DNA of 8,385 nt from Legionella sp. (GCA_003507515.1 DNVL01000098.1:1-8385); one strand, 5' to 3'; counted from the stretch's first letter, positions 1-6,639 are shown. A program made the numbers and translations. The notes: generated by a model from the letters alone, not told the origin.

Positions 1-773
1 ATGCCGCCATTAATCCTGGCAACTCAGGGGGCGCGCTGGTCAATGTGAAAGGCGAACTCATTGGCATTAATACAGCAATTATCTCGCTTTACGGCGGGAG
101 TGTGGGCATTGGCTTTGCCATTCCTATCAACATGGCAGAAAACGTGGCCCAACAAATTGTAAAATTCGGATCCGTTCACCGAGGCTTGATGGGCATTTTC
201 GTGCAACACCTCACACCTGAACTCGCGCAAGCCATGGGCTATCCTGAAGATTTTCAAGGTGCGCTAGTGGCACAAGTGAATGAAGATTCTCCTGCTGAAA
301 TCGCTGGACTAAAAGCAGGCGATGTGATTACACAAATCAATAACACCAACATCACCCAAGCCACGCAAGTCAAAACCACGGTGAGCCTCTTGCGTGTGGG
401 AAGCGACGTCAAAATCGCCATTAAGCGAAATGGCCACGACATGACATTGAACGCGGTGGTCACGGATGTCAAAAAACACGAACAAAAACTACAAGCTCAA
501 AACCCATTCCTTTATGGCTTGGCACTGCATGACTTTGAGCAAGACTCGCCCTTGCACGGGCACGTAGTCGGCGTTCAACTGGTGGGAGCGTCTGAAAACA
601 GTGCGGGCTGGCGTGCAGGTTTGCGCCCAGGAGATGTCATTATATCAGCCAATAATCAACCTACCCCCCATACCAAAGACCTTCAAGCCATTGCCATTGC
701 GAAACACAAGAAGCAAGAGTTGCTGGTACAAGTATTGCGTGGCGCAGGGGCACTTTATATTCTGATCATTTAG
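1..773 (+). CDS. degP/degQ: DegP/DegQ-type periplasmic serine endoprotease, 3' part (5' end outside window)
   Basis: This is the C-terminal 256 residues of an HtrA (Do) family protease/chaperone, which degrades misfolded proteins in the periplasm. The frame is open from base 3, before any start codon, so the gene begins upstream. The fragment opens with AAINPGNSGGAL, the HtrA active-site motif; the catalytic Ser is the TCA codon at 24-26. The end of the protease barrel follows (GIGFAIPINMA). PDZ1 starts near RGLMGIFVQ and has AGLKAGDVITQINN. PDZ2 has AGWRAGLRPGDVIISANNQ, and the protein ends RGAGALYILII, like the usual full-length DegP/DegQ C-terminus. Two PDZ domains exclude the single-PDZ DegS. 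The choice between DegP and DegQ rests on the LA loop and signal peptide, which are outside the window. Nothing suggests damage. The stop is TAG at 771-773, facing the aminopeptidase gene. Confidence 0.95.
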   Translation, partial: AAINPGNSGGALVNVKGELIGINTAIISLYGGSVGIGFAIPINMAENVAQQIVKFGSVHRGLMGIFVQHLTPELAQAMGYPEDFQGALVAQVNEDSPAEIAGLKAGDVITQINNTNITQATQVKTTVSLLRVGSDVKIAIKRNGHDMTLNAVVTDVKKHEQKLQAQNPFLYGLALHDFEQDSPLHGHVVGVQLVGASENSAGWRAGLRPGDVIISANNQPTPHTKDLQAIAIAKHKKQELLVQVLRGAGALYILII

Positions 774-787
774 GAAAAGCCAAGGTT

Positions 788-807
788 CTCCCCGTTAAAG
801 CGGGGAG
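788..807. terminator. Hairpin at the degP/degQ - aminopeptidase convergent junction
   Basis: A perfect 7-bp GC-rich inverted repeat, CTCCCCG (788-794) and CGGGGAG (801-807), encloses a 6-nt loop. The aminopeptidase stop codon (795-797 on the minus strand) lies in that loop. No T-run follows directly on either strand; the nearest is TTTT about 12 nt beyond on the minus strand. It may be a weak bidirectional terminator or an mRNA 3'-end stabilising hairpin. The structure is seen in the sequence; the function is inferred. Confidence 0.45.
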
Positions 808-2159
808 CCATACCGCCCTATCAAATACCGCCCAACCGCCAACATCCCCATGGCCTCACCGCCTTCAGGCCGGCCCGGTTTATTGCTGACGTTCCAAGCC
901 ATCACATCAAAATGCAACCAGGGCATGGGTTCTTTCACAAACCGTTGTAAAAACAATGCCGCCGTGATGGCGCCTGCATAAGCCGATGGGCTTGAATTAG
1001 CCATGTCTGCAATCGATGAATCCAACATGCTGGCGTAACCTGCAAACAAAGGCATGCGCCAGACGGGATCGTTGGCCTCGCCTGCCGATTTGGCCACAGC
1101 ATCGGCCAATTCATCATCATTGGTAAACATCGCAGCGATCTCTGTGCCGACAGCCACTCGAGCCGCGCCTGTTAGCGTTGCAAAATCTATCAACAACTCC
1201 GGCTTGTCTTCACAGGCTTTCACAATGGCATCTGCCAAGACCAAGCGCCCTTCTGCATCGGTGTTATCAATCTCAACGGTGAGGCCATTGCGCATGGTTA
1301 ACACGTCCCCCGGGCGAAACGCGCGCGAGCCCACTGCATTTTCAACCGCCGGAATCAGCACTTGCAAGCGAATGGGTAACCGTTTGGCCATTATCCAGTG
1401 CGCAAGCCCAATCACGTGTGCCGCTCCCCCCATGTCTTTTTTCATAAAGCGCATGCCAGCGGCCGGTTTAATGTCTAAACCACCTGAATCAAAACACACC
1501 CCTTTCCCCACCAATGTCACGCGAGGATGCGTTTCATCTCCCCAAGTCAACGACAATAGTCGAGGCGCATCCGCTGCCGCACGCCCAACCGCGTGAATGG
1601 CAGGAAAATGGTCACGCAGCAATTCATCTCCTGTCCATTGCTGAAAGACCGCGCCATGTTCCATTGAAAGGATGGCTACACGTTCAGCCATTTCAGAGGG
1701 ACCGAAGGCATTGGCAGGCATATTAATCAAGTCGCGCACGAGAAAAATGGCGCTGGATTCCAATAACACGTCAGGCAAGGCATGTTCATCCACCGCGAGA
1801 ACTCGCGGTTGTGCGCCTGATTTTTTATAATGATCAAACTTATATTGCGCTAAGGACCATGCCAAAAGCGCTGATTGCGCAAGCCCATGTGGCGTTTGAT
1901 AAACGCCCGCCGGGATTTTTGTCACGGCAGATGCAATCGCGAGCGTCTCATTGCCATCGCCTGCACCAATATAAACGTTGAGCGGCAAGCCCGCTGCGTT
2001 CATGATCACGGCAACATCACCCAAGGCCCCTTTAAACTGTTGGGCAACAAGGGCATTACGTATGGTCTCGCTGAGTTCGTTTAAAGAGGCACCTTGGTTC
2101 AATAGAATCAATGGCCATGCATTCGCTCCATCTGTTTGGTAGAAACCATCGGCTTTCAT
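795..2159 (-). CDS. M17 family leucyl (cytosol) aminopeptidase
   Basis: Cytoplasmic two-metal aminopeptidase that removes N-terminal residues from peptides; 454 aa, a little shorter than E. coli PepA (about 503). The M17 signature NTDAEGRLVLADA is at 299-311 and the other metal-site block, VGKGVCFDSGG, is at 217-227. Ligand and catalytic residues can be placed by spacing: Lys219, Asp224, Lys231, Asp242, Asp301, Glu303 and Arg305. These match PepA K270, D275, K282, D293, D352, E354 and R356 with identical intervals, so the enzyme should be active. The N-terminal domain (about 1-150) is divergent, as in the shorter 'leucyl aminopeptidase family' branch, so I do not assign pepA strictly. DNA binding and Xer-recombination roles known for E. 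coli PepA cannot be inferred. ATG directly follows the murJ stop (TAAATG), with AAGGAG 6 nt upstream, so the two genes are probably translationally coupled. Confidence 0.93.
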   Translation of the reverse strand: MKADGFYQTDGANAWPLILLNQGASLNELSETIRNALVAQQFKGALGDVAVIMNAAGLPLNVYIGAGDGNETLAIASAVTKIPAGVYQTPHGLAQSALLAWSLAQYKFDHYKKSGAQPRVLAVDEHALPDVLLESSAIFLVRDLINMPANAFGPSEMAERVAILSMEHGAVFQQWTGDELLRDHFPAIHAVGRAAADAPRLLSLTWGDETHPRVTLVGKGVCFDSGGLDIKPAAGMRFMKKDMGGAAHVIGLAHWIMAKRLPIRLQVLIPAVENAVGSRAFRPGDVLTMRNGLTVEIDNTDAEGRLVLADAIVKACEDKPELLIDFATLTGAARVAVGTEIAAMFTNDDELADAVAKSAGEANDPVWRMPLFAGYASMLDSSIADMANSSPSAYAGAITAALFLQRFVKEPMPWLHFDVMAWNVSNKPGRPEGGEAMGMLAVGRYLIGRYGSPL

Positions 2160-3728
2160 TTAAGACTCCTTCATCTGCCCACGAAACTGCGCCATGTTCA
2201 TGCCACAGAGTCGCAAACTCAATAAATAAATGGCACATGCGGCCACCACGTGCATTAACACATACCCGAGTCGCGCGCCCAAGGGTTTATCCAACCAAAA
2301 AAACACATTGCCCACCATAAACACTAAATAAACAGACATAACGCCATTGGCTACTATTAATTGTAGTATAAATCGCCACCAGCCTGCCAAAGGCTTGTAA
2401 ATACCTCGCCGTACGAGTAAATACAACAGTACCCCACAATTGACGTAACCCGCAATGGATGATGCCAACGTCAAACCCGCATGCGCCATTGGACCAATCA
2501 ACAAGGCACACAAAGCCGTATTCGCCACCATCGCGACAACCCCTACCTTCACTGGCGTTTTAATGTTTTGGCGCGCATAAAAGCCCGATGCGAGAATTTT
2601 AACCATCATAAACGCCGGCAGACCTAAGGCCATGGTCACCAAACTTTTTTGGGTTTGCAGCAGATCAACCACGCTAAATTCACCATAAGTGAAACAACTC
2701 GCAATGAGCGGCATCGAAAAAACAATCAACCCGATGGCCGATGGCACGCCCACTAAAATCAAAAGACGTAGCCCCCAATCCAGTGCGCGTGAAAAGTGGG
2801 CTTTATTTTGCTCTGCATGTCGCCGAGATAAATGCGGCAAAATCACCGTAGCAATGGCCACGCCAAAAATGCCCAACGGGAAATCCGCTAAACGATCCGT
2901 GTAAAACAACCAAGTGACGCTGCCCACCTTTAGAAAAGAAGCAAATATCGTATCCACCAGTAAATTGATTTGCGCGATAGACACACCAAACAAGGCCGGA
3001 ATCATCAATCGCATCACACGTTTAACACCCGGATCACGCATCATCAAACGAGGGGTAACCAACAACTTGCGATGAAAAAGAAAGGGGAGCTGAAATAACA
3101 ATTGAACAATACCCGCGAGCAAAACCCCCCATGCCAAGGCAACCACAGGCTCTGCAAACTGCGGACTTAAATAGAGTGCGGCAATGATCATGCTCATATT
3201 TAAAAAGACCGGCGTAAACGCAGGCACACCAAAATAGCCATAGGTGTTGAGGATGGCTCCCGCCATTGCAGTCAATGAAATCAACATAAGGTATGGAAAC
3301 GTCAAGCGCAGCATTTCGGTGGCCAAAACGGTGCGGGTTGAATCATGACCAAATCCCGGCGCAAATAAATAGATAATGACAGGGGCGGCCACGATTCCAA
3401 TCACGGTAACCCCTGTGAGAATGACACTCATCCCGCCGGCTATGCGCGCCAAAAACACGCGAACTTCATCGATGGTACGTGTCTTTTGATACTCAGCCAA
3501 CACCGGTACAAAGGCTTGTGAAAAAGCACCATCTGCAAATAAGCGCCGCATAAAATTGGGTATTTTAAAAGCGACATAAAAGGCATCCATGCCCGCATCT
3601 GCGCCAAACGTTTTTGCCAAGATCATGTCTCGAATAAACCCCATGATGCGTGACAAAAAGGTCATGAGTGAGACCAATGAAGTAGAACGTAACAGGCTTT
3701 GTCGTTTATGTAGTGTGCTTTCTGTCAA
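2160..3728 (-). CDS. murJ: Lipid II flippase MurJ (MviN)
   Basis: Integral inner-membrane protein of the MOP superfamily that moves lipid II from the cytoplasmic to the periplasmic face for peptidoglycan synthesis. It has 522 aa, against 511 in E. coli, and is hydrophobic throughout, consistent with the usual 14 membrane segments. The N-terminal signature includes SRIMGFIRD (26-34), AFKIPNFMRRLF (53-64) and GAFSQAFVPVLAEY (67-80). Arg27, Arg33, Asp48 and Arg61 sit at a constant offset of 9 from the conserved E. coli R18, R24, D39 and R52. The start is taken as TTG at 3728: an in-frame stop lies 8 codons upstream, there is no ATG or GTG before the next Met at residue 22, and that Met is too far into TM1. 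A weak GAGA ribosome site is 5 nt upstream. It is the first gene of a two-gene operon with the aminopeptidase and is divergent from rpsT. Confidence 0.96.
   Translation of the reverse strand: MTESTLHKRQSLLRSTSLVSLMTFLSRIMGFIRDMILAKTFGADAGMDAFYVAFKIPNFMRRLFADGAFSQAFVPVLAEYQKTRTIDEVRVFLARIAGGMSVILTGVTVIGIVAAPVIIYLFAPGFGHDSTRTVLATEMLRLTFPYLMLISLTAMAGAILNTYGYFGVPAFTPVFLNMSMIIAALYLSPQFAEPVVALAWGVLLAGIVQLLFQLPFLFHRKLLVTPRLMMRDPGVKRVMRLMIPALFGVSIAQINLLVDTIFASFLKVGSVTWLFYTDRLADFPLGIFGVAIATVILPHLSRRHAEQNKAHFSRALDWGLRLLILVGVPSAIGLIVFSMPLIASCFTYGEFSVVDLLQTQKSLVTMALGLPAFMMVKILASGFYARQNIKTPVKVGVVAMVANTALCALLIGPMAHAGLTLASSIAGYVNCGVLLYLLVRRGIYKPLAGWWRFILQLIVANGVMSVYLVFMVGNVFFWLDKPLGARLGYVLMHVVAACAIYLLSLRLCGMNMAQFRGQMKES
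2166..2171 (-). promoter_or_regulatory. Shine-Dalgarno AAGGAG for the aminopeptidase, inside the 3' end of murJ
   Basis: The minus strand reads AAGGAG, then 6 nt including the murJ stop, then ATG. This is the strongest ribosome-binding site on the left side of the window. It fixes the aminopeptidase start and shows that the gene is translated from the murJ message. Confidence 0.8.
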
Positions 3729-3754
3729 GGCATTCTCGATGGTGTTGTGTTATC

Positions 3755-3780
3755 AATTTTCGGTGAGTATACCGAAAATT
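3755..3780. promoter_or_regulatory. Perfect 10-bp inverted repeat in the murJ-rpsT divergent region (operator candidate)
   Basis: The arms AATTTTCGGT (3755-3764) and ACCGAAAATT (3771-3780) are exact reverse complements separated by 6 nt. The centre contains, on the minus strand, TATACT (3766-3771), a 5/6 match to a sigma70 -10 box facing murJ. A symmetric site of about 26 bp over a -10 box is typical of a dimeric repressor operator. There is no T-run after it on either strand, so it does not look like an intrinsic terminator. The repeat is seen directly; the operator role is inference. Confidence 0.55.
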
Positions 3781-3794
3781 AAATAATTAGACGA
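3766..3794 (-). promoter_or_regulatory. Candidate murJ promoter
   Basis: The minus-strand -10 is TATACT (3766-3771). A poor -35, TCGTCT (3 of 6), lies 17 nt upstream at 3789-3794. Transcription would start near 3759 and give a leader of about 30 nt before the TTG start. The weak -35 and the overlapping palindrome would suit a regulated promoter. This is a by-eye call only. Confidence 0.4.
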
Positions 3795-3802
3795 CTACTG
3801 TA

Positions 3803-3831
3803 TTGACAATTTCAGTCAACTTGTGCATGAT
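3803..3831 (+). promoter_or_regulatory. Candidate sigma70 promoter of rpsT
   Basis: A consensus -35, TTGACA (3803-3808), is followed by a 17-nt spacer and CATGAT (3826-3831, 4 of 6) as -10. The predicted start is near 3838, giving a leader of about 33 nt. The -35 lies in a short inverted repeat (TTGAC at 3803-3807, GTCAA at 3815-3819), so a TTGACT also appears on the opposite strand. Confidence 0.6.
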
Positions 3832-3859
3832 CAACCACTTTTCTATACCTGAATCAAGC

Positions 3860-3863
3860 GGAG
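3860..3863 (+). promoter_or_regulatory. rpsT: Ribosome-binding site GGAG deciding the rpsT start
   Basis: GGAG at 3860-3863 is 7 nt before GTG at 3871 but only 1 nt before the in-frame TTG at 3865. This favours GTG 3871 as the start, and it gives the canonical S20 N-terminus MANIKSA. Confidence 0.75.
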
Positions 3864-3870
3864 ATTGTCA

Positions 3871-4137
3871 GTGGCAAATATTAAATCAGCTATTAAACGC
3901 GCGCGCCAAAACATTAAATTGCGCCAACACAATGCAAGTGCTCGGTCCATGTACCGCACGTATATTAAAAATGTCCTTAAAGCCGTTGAAGCCGGTGATC
4001 TAGAAATCGCTCGTGCGGCGTACGCCAAAGCACAACCGATCATTGATAAAGCCGCATCAAAAGGCTTGCTTCACAAAAATAAAGCCTCCAGAATTAAAAG
4101 CCGTCTCAGTGCGCGCGTAAAAGCGATGGCTGCTTAA
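3871..4137 (+). CDS. rpsT: 30S ribosomal protein S20
   Basis: Small basic protein of the 30S subunit that binds 16S rRNA early in assembly. It is 88 aa, against 87 in E. coli. It begins [14 protein letters not shown] and keeps the conserved block [11 protein letters not shown] near residues 65-75; Lys and Arg are spread over the whole helical protein. I chose GTG at 3871 rather than the TTG two codons upstream because of ribosome-site spacing and the family N-terminus. A non-ATG start is notable because E. coli rpsT also uses a poor start (UUG) and S20 is known to limit its own translation; similar control here is inference. The gene is monocistronic: its own promoter lies upstream and a hairpin starts 18 nt after the stop. 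Confidence 0.97.
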   Translation: MANIKSAIKRARQNIKLRQHNASARSMYRTYIKNVLKAVEAGDLEIARAAYAKAQPIIDKAASKGLLHKNKASRIKSRLSARVKAMAA

Positions 4138-4155
4138 AAATAAGCACCCATTAAA

Positions 4156-4205
4156 AAACTCAACTCAAACTGGATACTCTCACAAGGTTCATTTGAGCTG
4201 AGTTT
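4156..4205. terminator. Long stem-loop between rpsT and the convergent unknown gene
   Basis: The arms 4156-4169 (AAACTCAACTCAAA) and 4192-4205 (TTTGAGCTGAGTTT) pair at 13 of 14 positions around a 22-nt loop. On the minus strand the hairpin is followed by TTTTTT (4153-4158 overlap), which fits an intrinsic terminator for the leftward gene. On the plus strand only TTT ends the stem, so rpsT termination is weaker. The stem contains the last codons and stop of the leftward gene. The stem is AT-rich and the loop is long, so its efficiency is uncertain. Confidence 0.6.
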
Positions 4206-4906
4206 GATGTTAATTCAAAATTTCGAGTTAAAGAAACGTCTGCGATTTTTGCACTTCGTGTACATCCAAAAAAGGACATGACAAATTGACAACATGTTAT
4301 TTGTTCTTGTCTCATCCCGCTGTCCAGTTTTTCCAGTAAATCTCCAATAATAGCGGTTACCCCTGATTGATTTGAAACCATACCCAATCGATGAGGCAAT
4401 GCCAATTGATAGCCCTCGATGGTCTTTAGCCCCTTTAAATACAACGTTGTATCCTCAATACACAAAGGCATTTCAGAAAAAGGCACGAGACACGTTGGCT
4501 TAACGGTTCGAACCAAGGCATGAAAACATCCGCTGACAGATTCAGATCCTGGAAACCCCAAATTAGCGTCAGCACATAATAATGTTGCATTTTTTTGCAA
4601 AGAACACGTCCTTTTTACCCGCTCAATCAGTGATCCAAACTCCGTAAGACTCAATACGGTCGATGGCAACGCCACGCCCATTGATTTTAAATGTCCGTGG
4701 TTAAGGATCGTATAGCGCCCGCCATCTAGGTCATGTTGATAAGCTGCCTGAATGTGCGCCTGCTCTGGATTGAACCTTCTTGAGAGGCTTTTCATTAAAA
4801 TCACTGACCCTCCGTGCTTGACATAAATCGGAAGGACCTGCTGCCCATTATTCGTTATCATACCCCCCCCTGATCGTAAGTGATGACTGCTCATTAATTG
4901 TATCAT
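4160..4906 (-). CDS. Unrecognised protein, up to 248 aa, eight cysteines
   Basis: I do not recognise a family. The frame is uninterrupted for 248 codons with no competing long frame over the same stretch. It is flanked by a candidate promoter and a terminator-like hairpin, so I take it as a real gene. No signal peptide or membrane segment is evident, so it is probably cytoplasmic. Cysteines fall at 101, 111, 127, 139, 149, 205, 206 and 215; their spacing does not match a standard zinc or Fe-S motif. Start options are Met1 (4906), Met5 (4894) and Met16 (4861). The candidate promoter would start transcripts near 4911, leaving almost no leader for Met1. A G8 run just before Met16 could act as its ribosome site, so the protein may be 233 aa. 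Its base composition looks slightly more AT-rich than its neighbours. It sits alone between two translation genes, facing away from infA. It is possibly a lineage-restricted orphan. Confidence 0.65.
   Translation of the reverse strand: MIQLMSSHHLRSGGGMITNNGQQVLPIYVKHGGSVILMKSLSRRFNPEQAHIQAAYQHDLDGGRYTILNHGHLKSMGVALPSTVLSLTEFGSLIERVKRTCSLQKNATLLCADANLGFPGSESVSGCFHALVRTVKPTCLVPFSEMPLCIEDTTLYLKGLKTIEGYQLALPHRLGMVSNQSGVTAIIGDLLEKLDSGMRQEQITCCQFVMSFFGCTRSAKIADVSLTRNFELTSNSAQMNLVRVSSLS
4863..4870 (-). repeat. Run of eight G (coding strand) near the start of the unknown gene
   Basis: The plus strand has C8 at 4863-4870, coding Gly13-Gly15 if Met1 is the start. The tract ends 1 nt before the ATG of Met16. 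Slipped-strand mispairing there would shift the frame for starts at Met1 or Met5. For a Met16 start it would only change ribosome-site spacing. Confidence 0.5.
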
Positions 4907-4917
4907 CTTTATTTCAA

Positions 4918-4946
4918 ATAATCACATCAGCGTTTTAATGCGACAA
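4918..4946 (-). promoter_or_regulatory. Candidate promoter of the unknown leftward gene
   Basis: Minus strand: -35 TTGTCG (4941-4946), 17-nt spacer, -10 GATTAT (4918-4923) preceded by TGT, which makes an extended -10. The predicted start is near 4911, only about 5 nt before the first ATG. This bears on the choice of translation start. Confidence 0.4.
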
Positions 4947-4970
4947 CCGTAAAATGACTTCCTTTAATGA

Positions 4971-4999
4971 TTGCCATTTATCTCAAATTAGTGCACTAT
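4971..4999 (+). promoter_or_regulatory. Candidate promoter of infA
   Basis: TTGCCA (4971-4976, 5 of 6) is separated by 17 nt from CACTAT (4994-4999, 3 of 6). Transcription would start near 5006, with a leader of about 28 nt. The -10 is weak, so other placements in this AT-rich stretch are possible. Confidence 0.35.
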
Positions 5000-5033
5000 T
5001 TGCGCTTTAGTTTGTTTATCATTTGAGAGACCT

Positions 5034-5255
5034 ATGGCAAAAGAAGATCACATTGAAATGCTTGGTACAGTAATGGATACCCTGCCCAACACGATGTTTC
5101 GTGTTGAACTGGAGAATGGCCACATTGTTACCGCTCACATTTCTGGTCGTATGCGTAAAAATTACATTCGTATTTTAACCGGTGACAAAGTAAAAGTGGA
5201 ACTCACACCCTACGATTTAAGCAAGGGTCGCATTATCTTCCGCGATAAAAATTAA
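5034..5255 (+). CDS. infA: Translation initiation factor IF-1
   Basis: Single OB-fold (S1-like) protein that binds the 30S A-site and assists IF-2 and IF-3 in initiation. It has 73 aa, against 72 in E. coli, and is nearly identical to the gammaproteobacterial consensus: MAKEDHIEM at the start, [15 protein letters not shown] (16-30) and the [19 protein letters not shown] segment at 39-53. ATG at 5034 gives the invariant MAKE N-terminus; only a weak GAG-type ribosome site (5025-5029) precedes it. The gene stands alone, divergent from the unknown gene and convergent with pmbA, with a hairpin directly after its stop. Confidence 0.98.
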   Translation: MAKEDHIEMLGTVMDTLPNTMFRVELENGHIVTAHISGRMRKNYIRILTGDKVKVELTPYDLSKGRIIFRDKN

Positions 5256-5280
5256 AGAAGGATGCTTGCGGGCACCTTCT
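5256..5280. terminator. Bidirectional hairpin filling the infA-pmbA junction
   Basis: AGAAGG plus TGC (5256-5265, one bulged A at 5262) pairs with GCA plus CCTTCT (5272-5280) around a 6-nt loop. It occupies exactly the 25 bases between the infA stop and the pmbA stop. On the minus strand it is followed by TTTAATTTTTA, reasonable for ending pmbA transcripts; the plus-strand tail is poor in T. Confidence 0.6.
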
Positions 5281-6639
5281 CTAATCCCCTGCGACCATCA
5301 TTTCGTCAATTAAGATGGAACCACAACGTGTGGAATAATTAGGATTGACGTCGTGACCAATGGCAACGATTCTACGAAACATGTCTTTCAGGTTACCAGC
5401 TACGGTAATGCCTTCGACCGGGTACTGAACTTCCCCCCCTTCCACCCAAAAACCACTGGCACCGCGTGAGTAATCACCCGTCAACCCGTTCGCACCATCC
5501 CCCATGAGCTCAGTCACCAACAAACCCGTTCCCATTTGTTTTACCAACTGGTCCATATCCCCTGCAGTTGGGTCAACCGTTAAATTAAATACCCCCCCAC
5601 TATTCGCGGTGGTCGTGAGCCCCATTTTCCGTGCTGAATAACTGCCTAAGATGTACTGGCAAACCCGACCATCCTCGACAAATACATTATTCCGCGTGGG
5701 CACGCCCTCAGCATCAAATGGCGAACTGCCTAAAGCGCCTAACAAATGGGGCTGTTCATGAATGCGAACGCCTGCAGGGAACACTTGCTGCCCGATTGAA
5801 TCCATCAAAAACGAATGTTTTCGGTATAAATTGGAACCACTAATGGCACCTATAAATGAGCCAATCAATCCACCGGACAGACGTGACGAAAATAAAACCG
5901 GCATTTTTTTTGTTTTCAGTGATCTCGCATTTAAACGACGGGTGGTCCGCTGCACAGCACTCGACGCCAATGTATCCCATGATTGCAAATGCTGGGGATT
6001 TCGCGCTGTCGTGTAATCATGATCGCGCTGCATTCGATCACCATCAGTCGCAATGAATGAACAACTCATGCTGTGACGACTACTCTGCACGATTCCCTCA
6101 CTACCATGCGTGTTCGCAAACCCATGGCAAAAGGTGTATGTAGACACATTCACGCCGTCTGAATTGCTAATGCGTGGATCCAAACCCAAAGCATGCGCCT
6201 CGCATTGCAACGCCATCTCAATGGCCTCAGGCGGCGAAATGCCCCAAGGGTGAAACAAATCAAGCGCCGCATGCTGTGAAGACATCAGTGCGCTGTCAGG
6301 CAACCCAAAACAAGGATCAGTCGCACTAACACTGGCAATATCAACAGCCGCCGCCACCATGGCATCCAGTGCTGCAGGCGATGTGTCACTGCTGCTGGCG
6401 CTGCCTTTGCGGTGTCCAATATACACGGTAACGCCCACGCCACGGTCTTCACTAAACGCGACTGTTTCCACCTCTCGCATGCGCACGTCAACTGAAAAAC
6501 CACTATCGTGATTCACGGCCACTGAGGCGTCGGTGGCACCATGAGAACGGGAACGTATCAACACATCTTGCATGATGCGTGACAATTCATCAGTTGACTT
6601 TAGGGGTGCTCTATTGATAACTTGCGGTAATGTTTTCAT
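5281..6639 (-). CDS. pmbA: Metalloprotease subunit TldE / PmbA
   Basis: Cytoplasmic partner of TldD in the TldD/E heterodimeric protease. In E. coli this complex matures microcin B17 and contributes to CcdA antitoxin turnover. The protein has 452 aa, against 450 in E. coli. Recognisable blocks are GVGVTVYIGHRKGSAS (67-82), SSPFDAEGVPTRN (305-317), GSYSARKMGL (332-341), VTELMGDGANGLTGDYSRGA (375-394) and a C-terminus with GNLKDMFRRI (415-424). No TldD-type HExxxH zinc motif is present, as expected for TldE, which is thought not to carry the catalytic metal. tldD is not in this window. ATG at 6639 has only a weak upstream GGA. The gene is divergent from the glycosidase by 23 bp, so its promoter probably overlaps that gene's 5' end. 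Two G7 runs occur (5433-5439, 5592-5598) with the frame intact. Confidence 0.96.
   Translation of the reverse strand: MKTLPQVINRAPLKSTDELSRIMQDVLIRSRSHGATDASVAVNHDSGFSVDVRMREVETVAFSEDRGVGVTVYIGHRKGSASSSDTSPAALDAMVAAAVDIASVSATDPCFGLPDSALMSSQHAALDLFHPWGISPPEAIEMALQCEAHALGLDPRISNSDGVNVSTYTFCHGFANTHGSEGIVQSSRHSMSCSFIATDGDRMQRDHDYTTARNPQHLQSWDTLASSAVQRTTRRLNARSLKTKKMPVLFSSRLSGGLIGSFIGAISGSNLYRKHSFLMDSIGQQVFPAGVRIHEQPHLLGALGSSPFDAEGVPTRNNVFVEDGRVCQYILGSYSARKMGLTTTANSGGVFNLTVDPTAGDMDQLVKQMGTGLLVTELMGDGANGLTGDYSRGASGFWVEGGEVQYPVEGITVAGNLKDMFRRIVAIGHDVNPNYSTRCGSILIDEMMVAGD

Noticed and set aside
1054..1596. 180-codon open frame on the plus strand
   Set aside because: It lies wholly antisense to the aminopeptidase core, including its metal-binding motifs. 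The product is a Ser/Ala/Thr-rich low-complexity sequence, typical of a shadow frame.
3723..3728. Perfect TTGACA on the minus strand as a -35 box
   Set aside because: It is the first two codons of murJ, and no -10 follows at 16-18 nt.
3865..3870. TTG two codons upstream as the rpsT start
   Set aside because: It would put the GGAG site only 1 nt from the start and add two residues to the conserved S20 N-terminus; GTG 3871 fits both.
5433..5598. Two G7 runs in pmbA (5433-5439 and 5592-5598) as phase-variation sites
   Set aside because: They encode Gly pairs in conserved regions of a housekeeping protein, and similar runs of 6 occur in other genes here, so they look like ordinary codon use.
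5281..6639. A RiPP or bacteriocin locus around pmbA
   Set aside because: TldD/E processes such peptides in some species, but no small precursor gene, cyclase or exporter is seen nearby. The protein is widespread as housekeeping.
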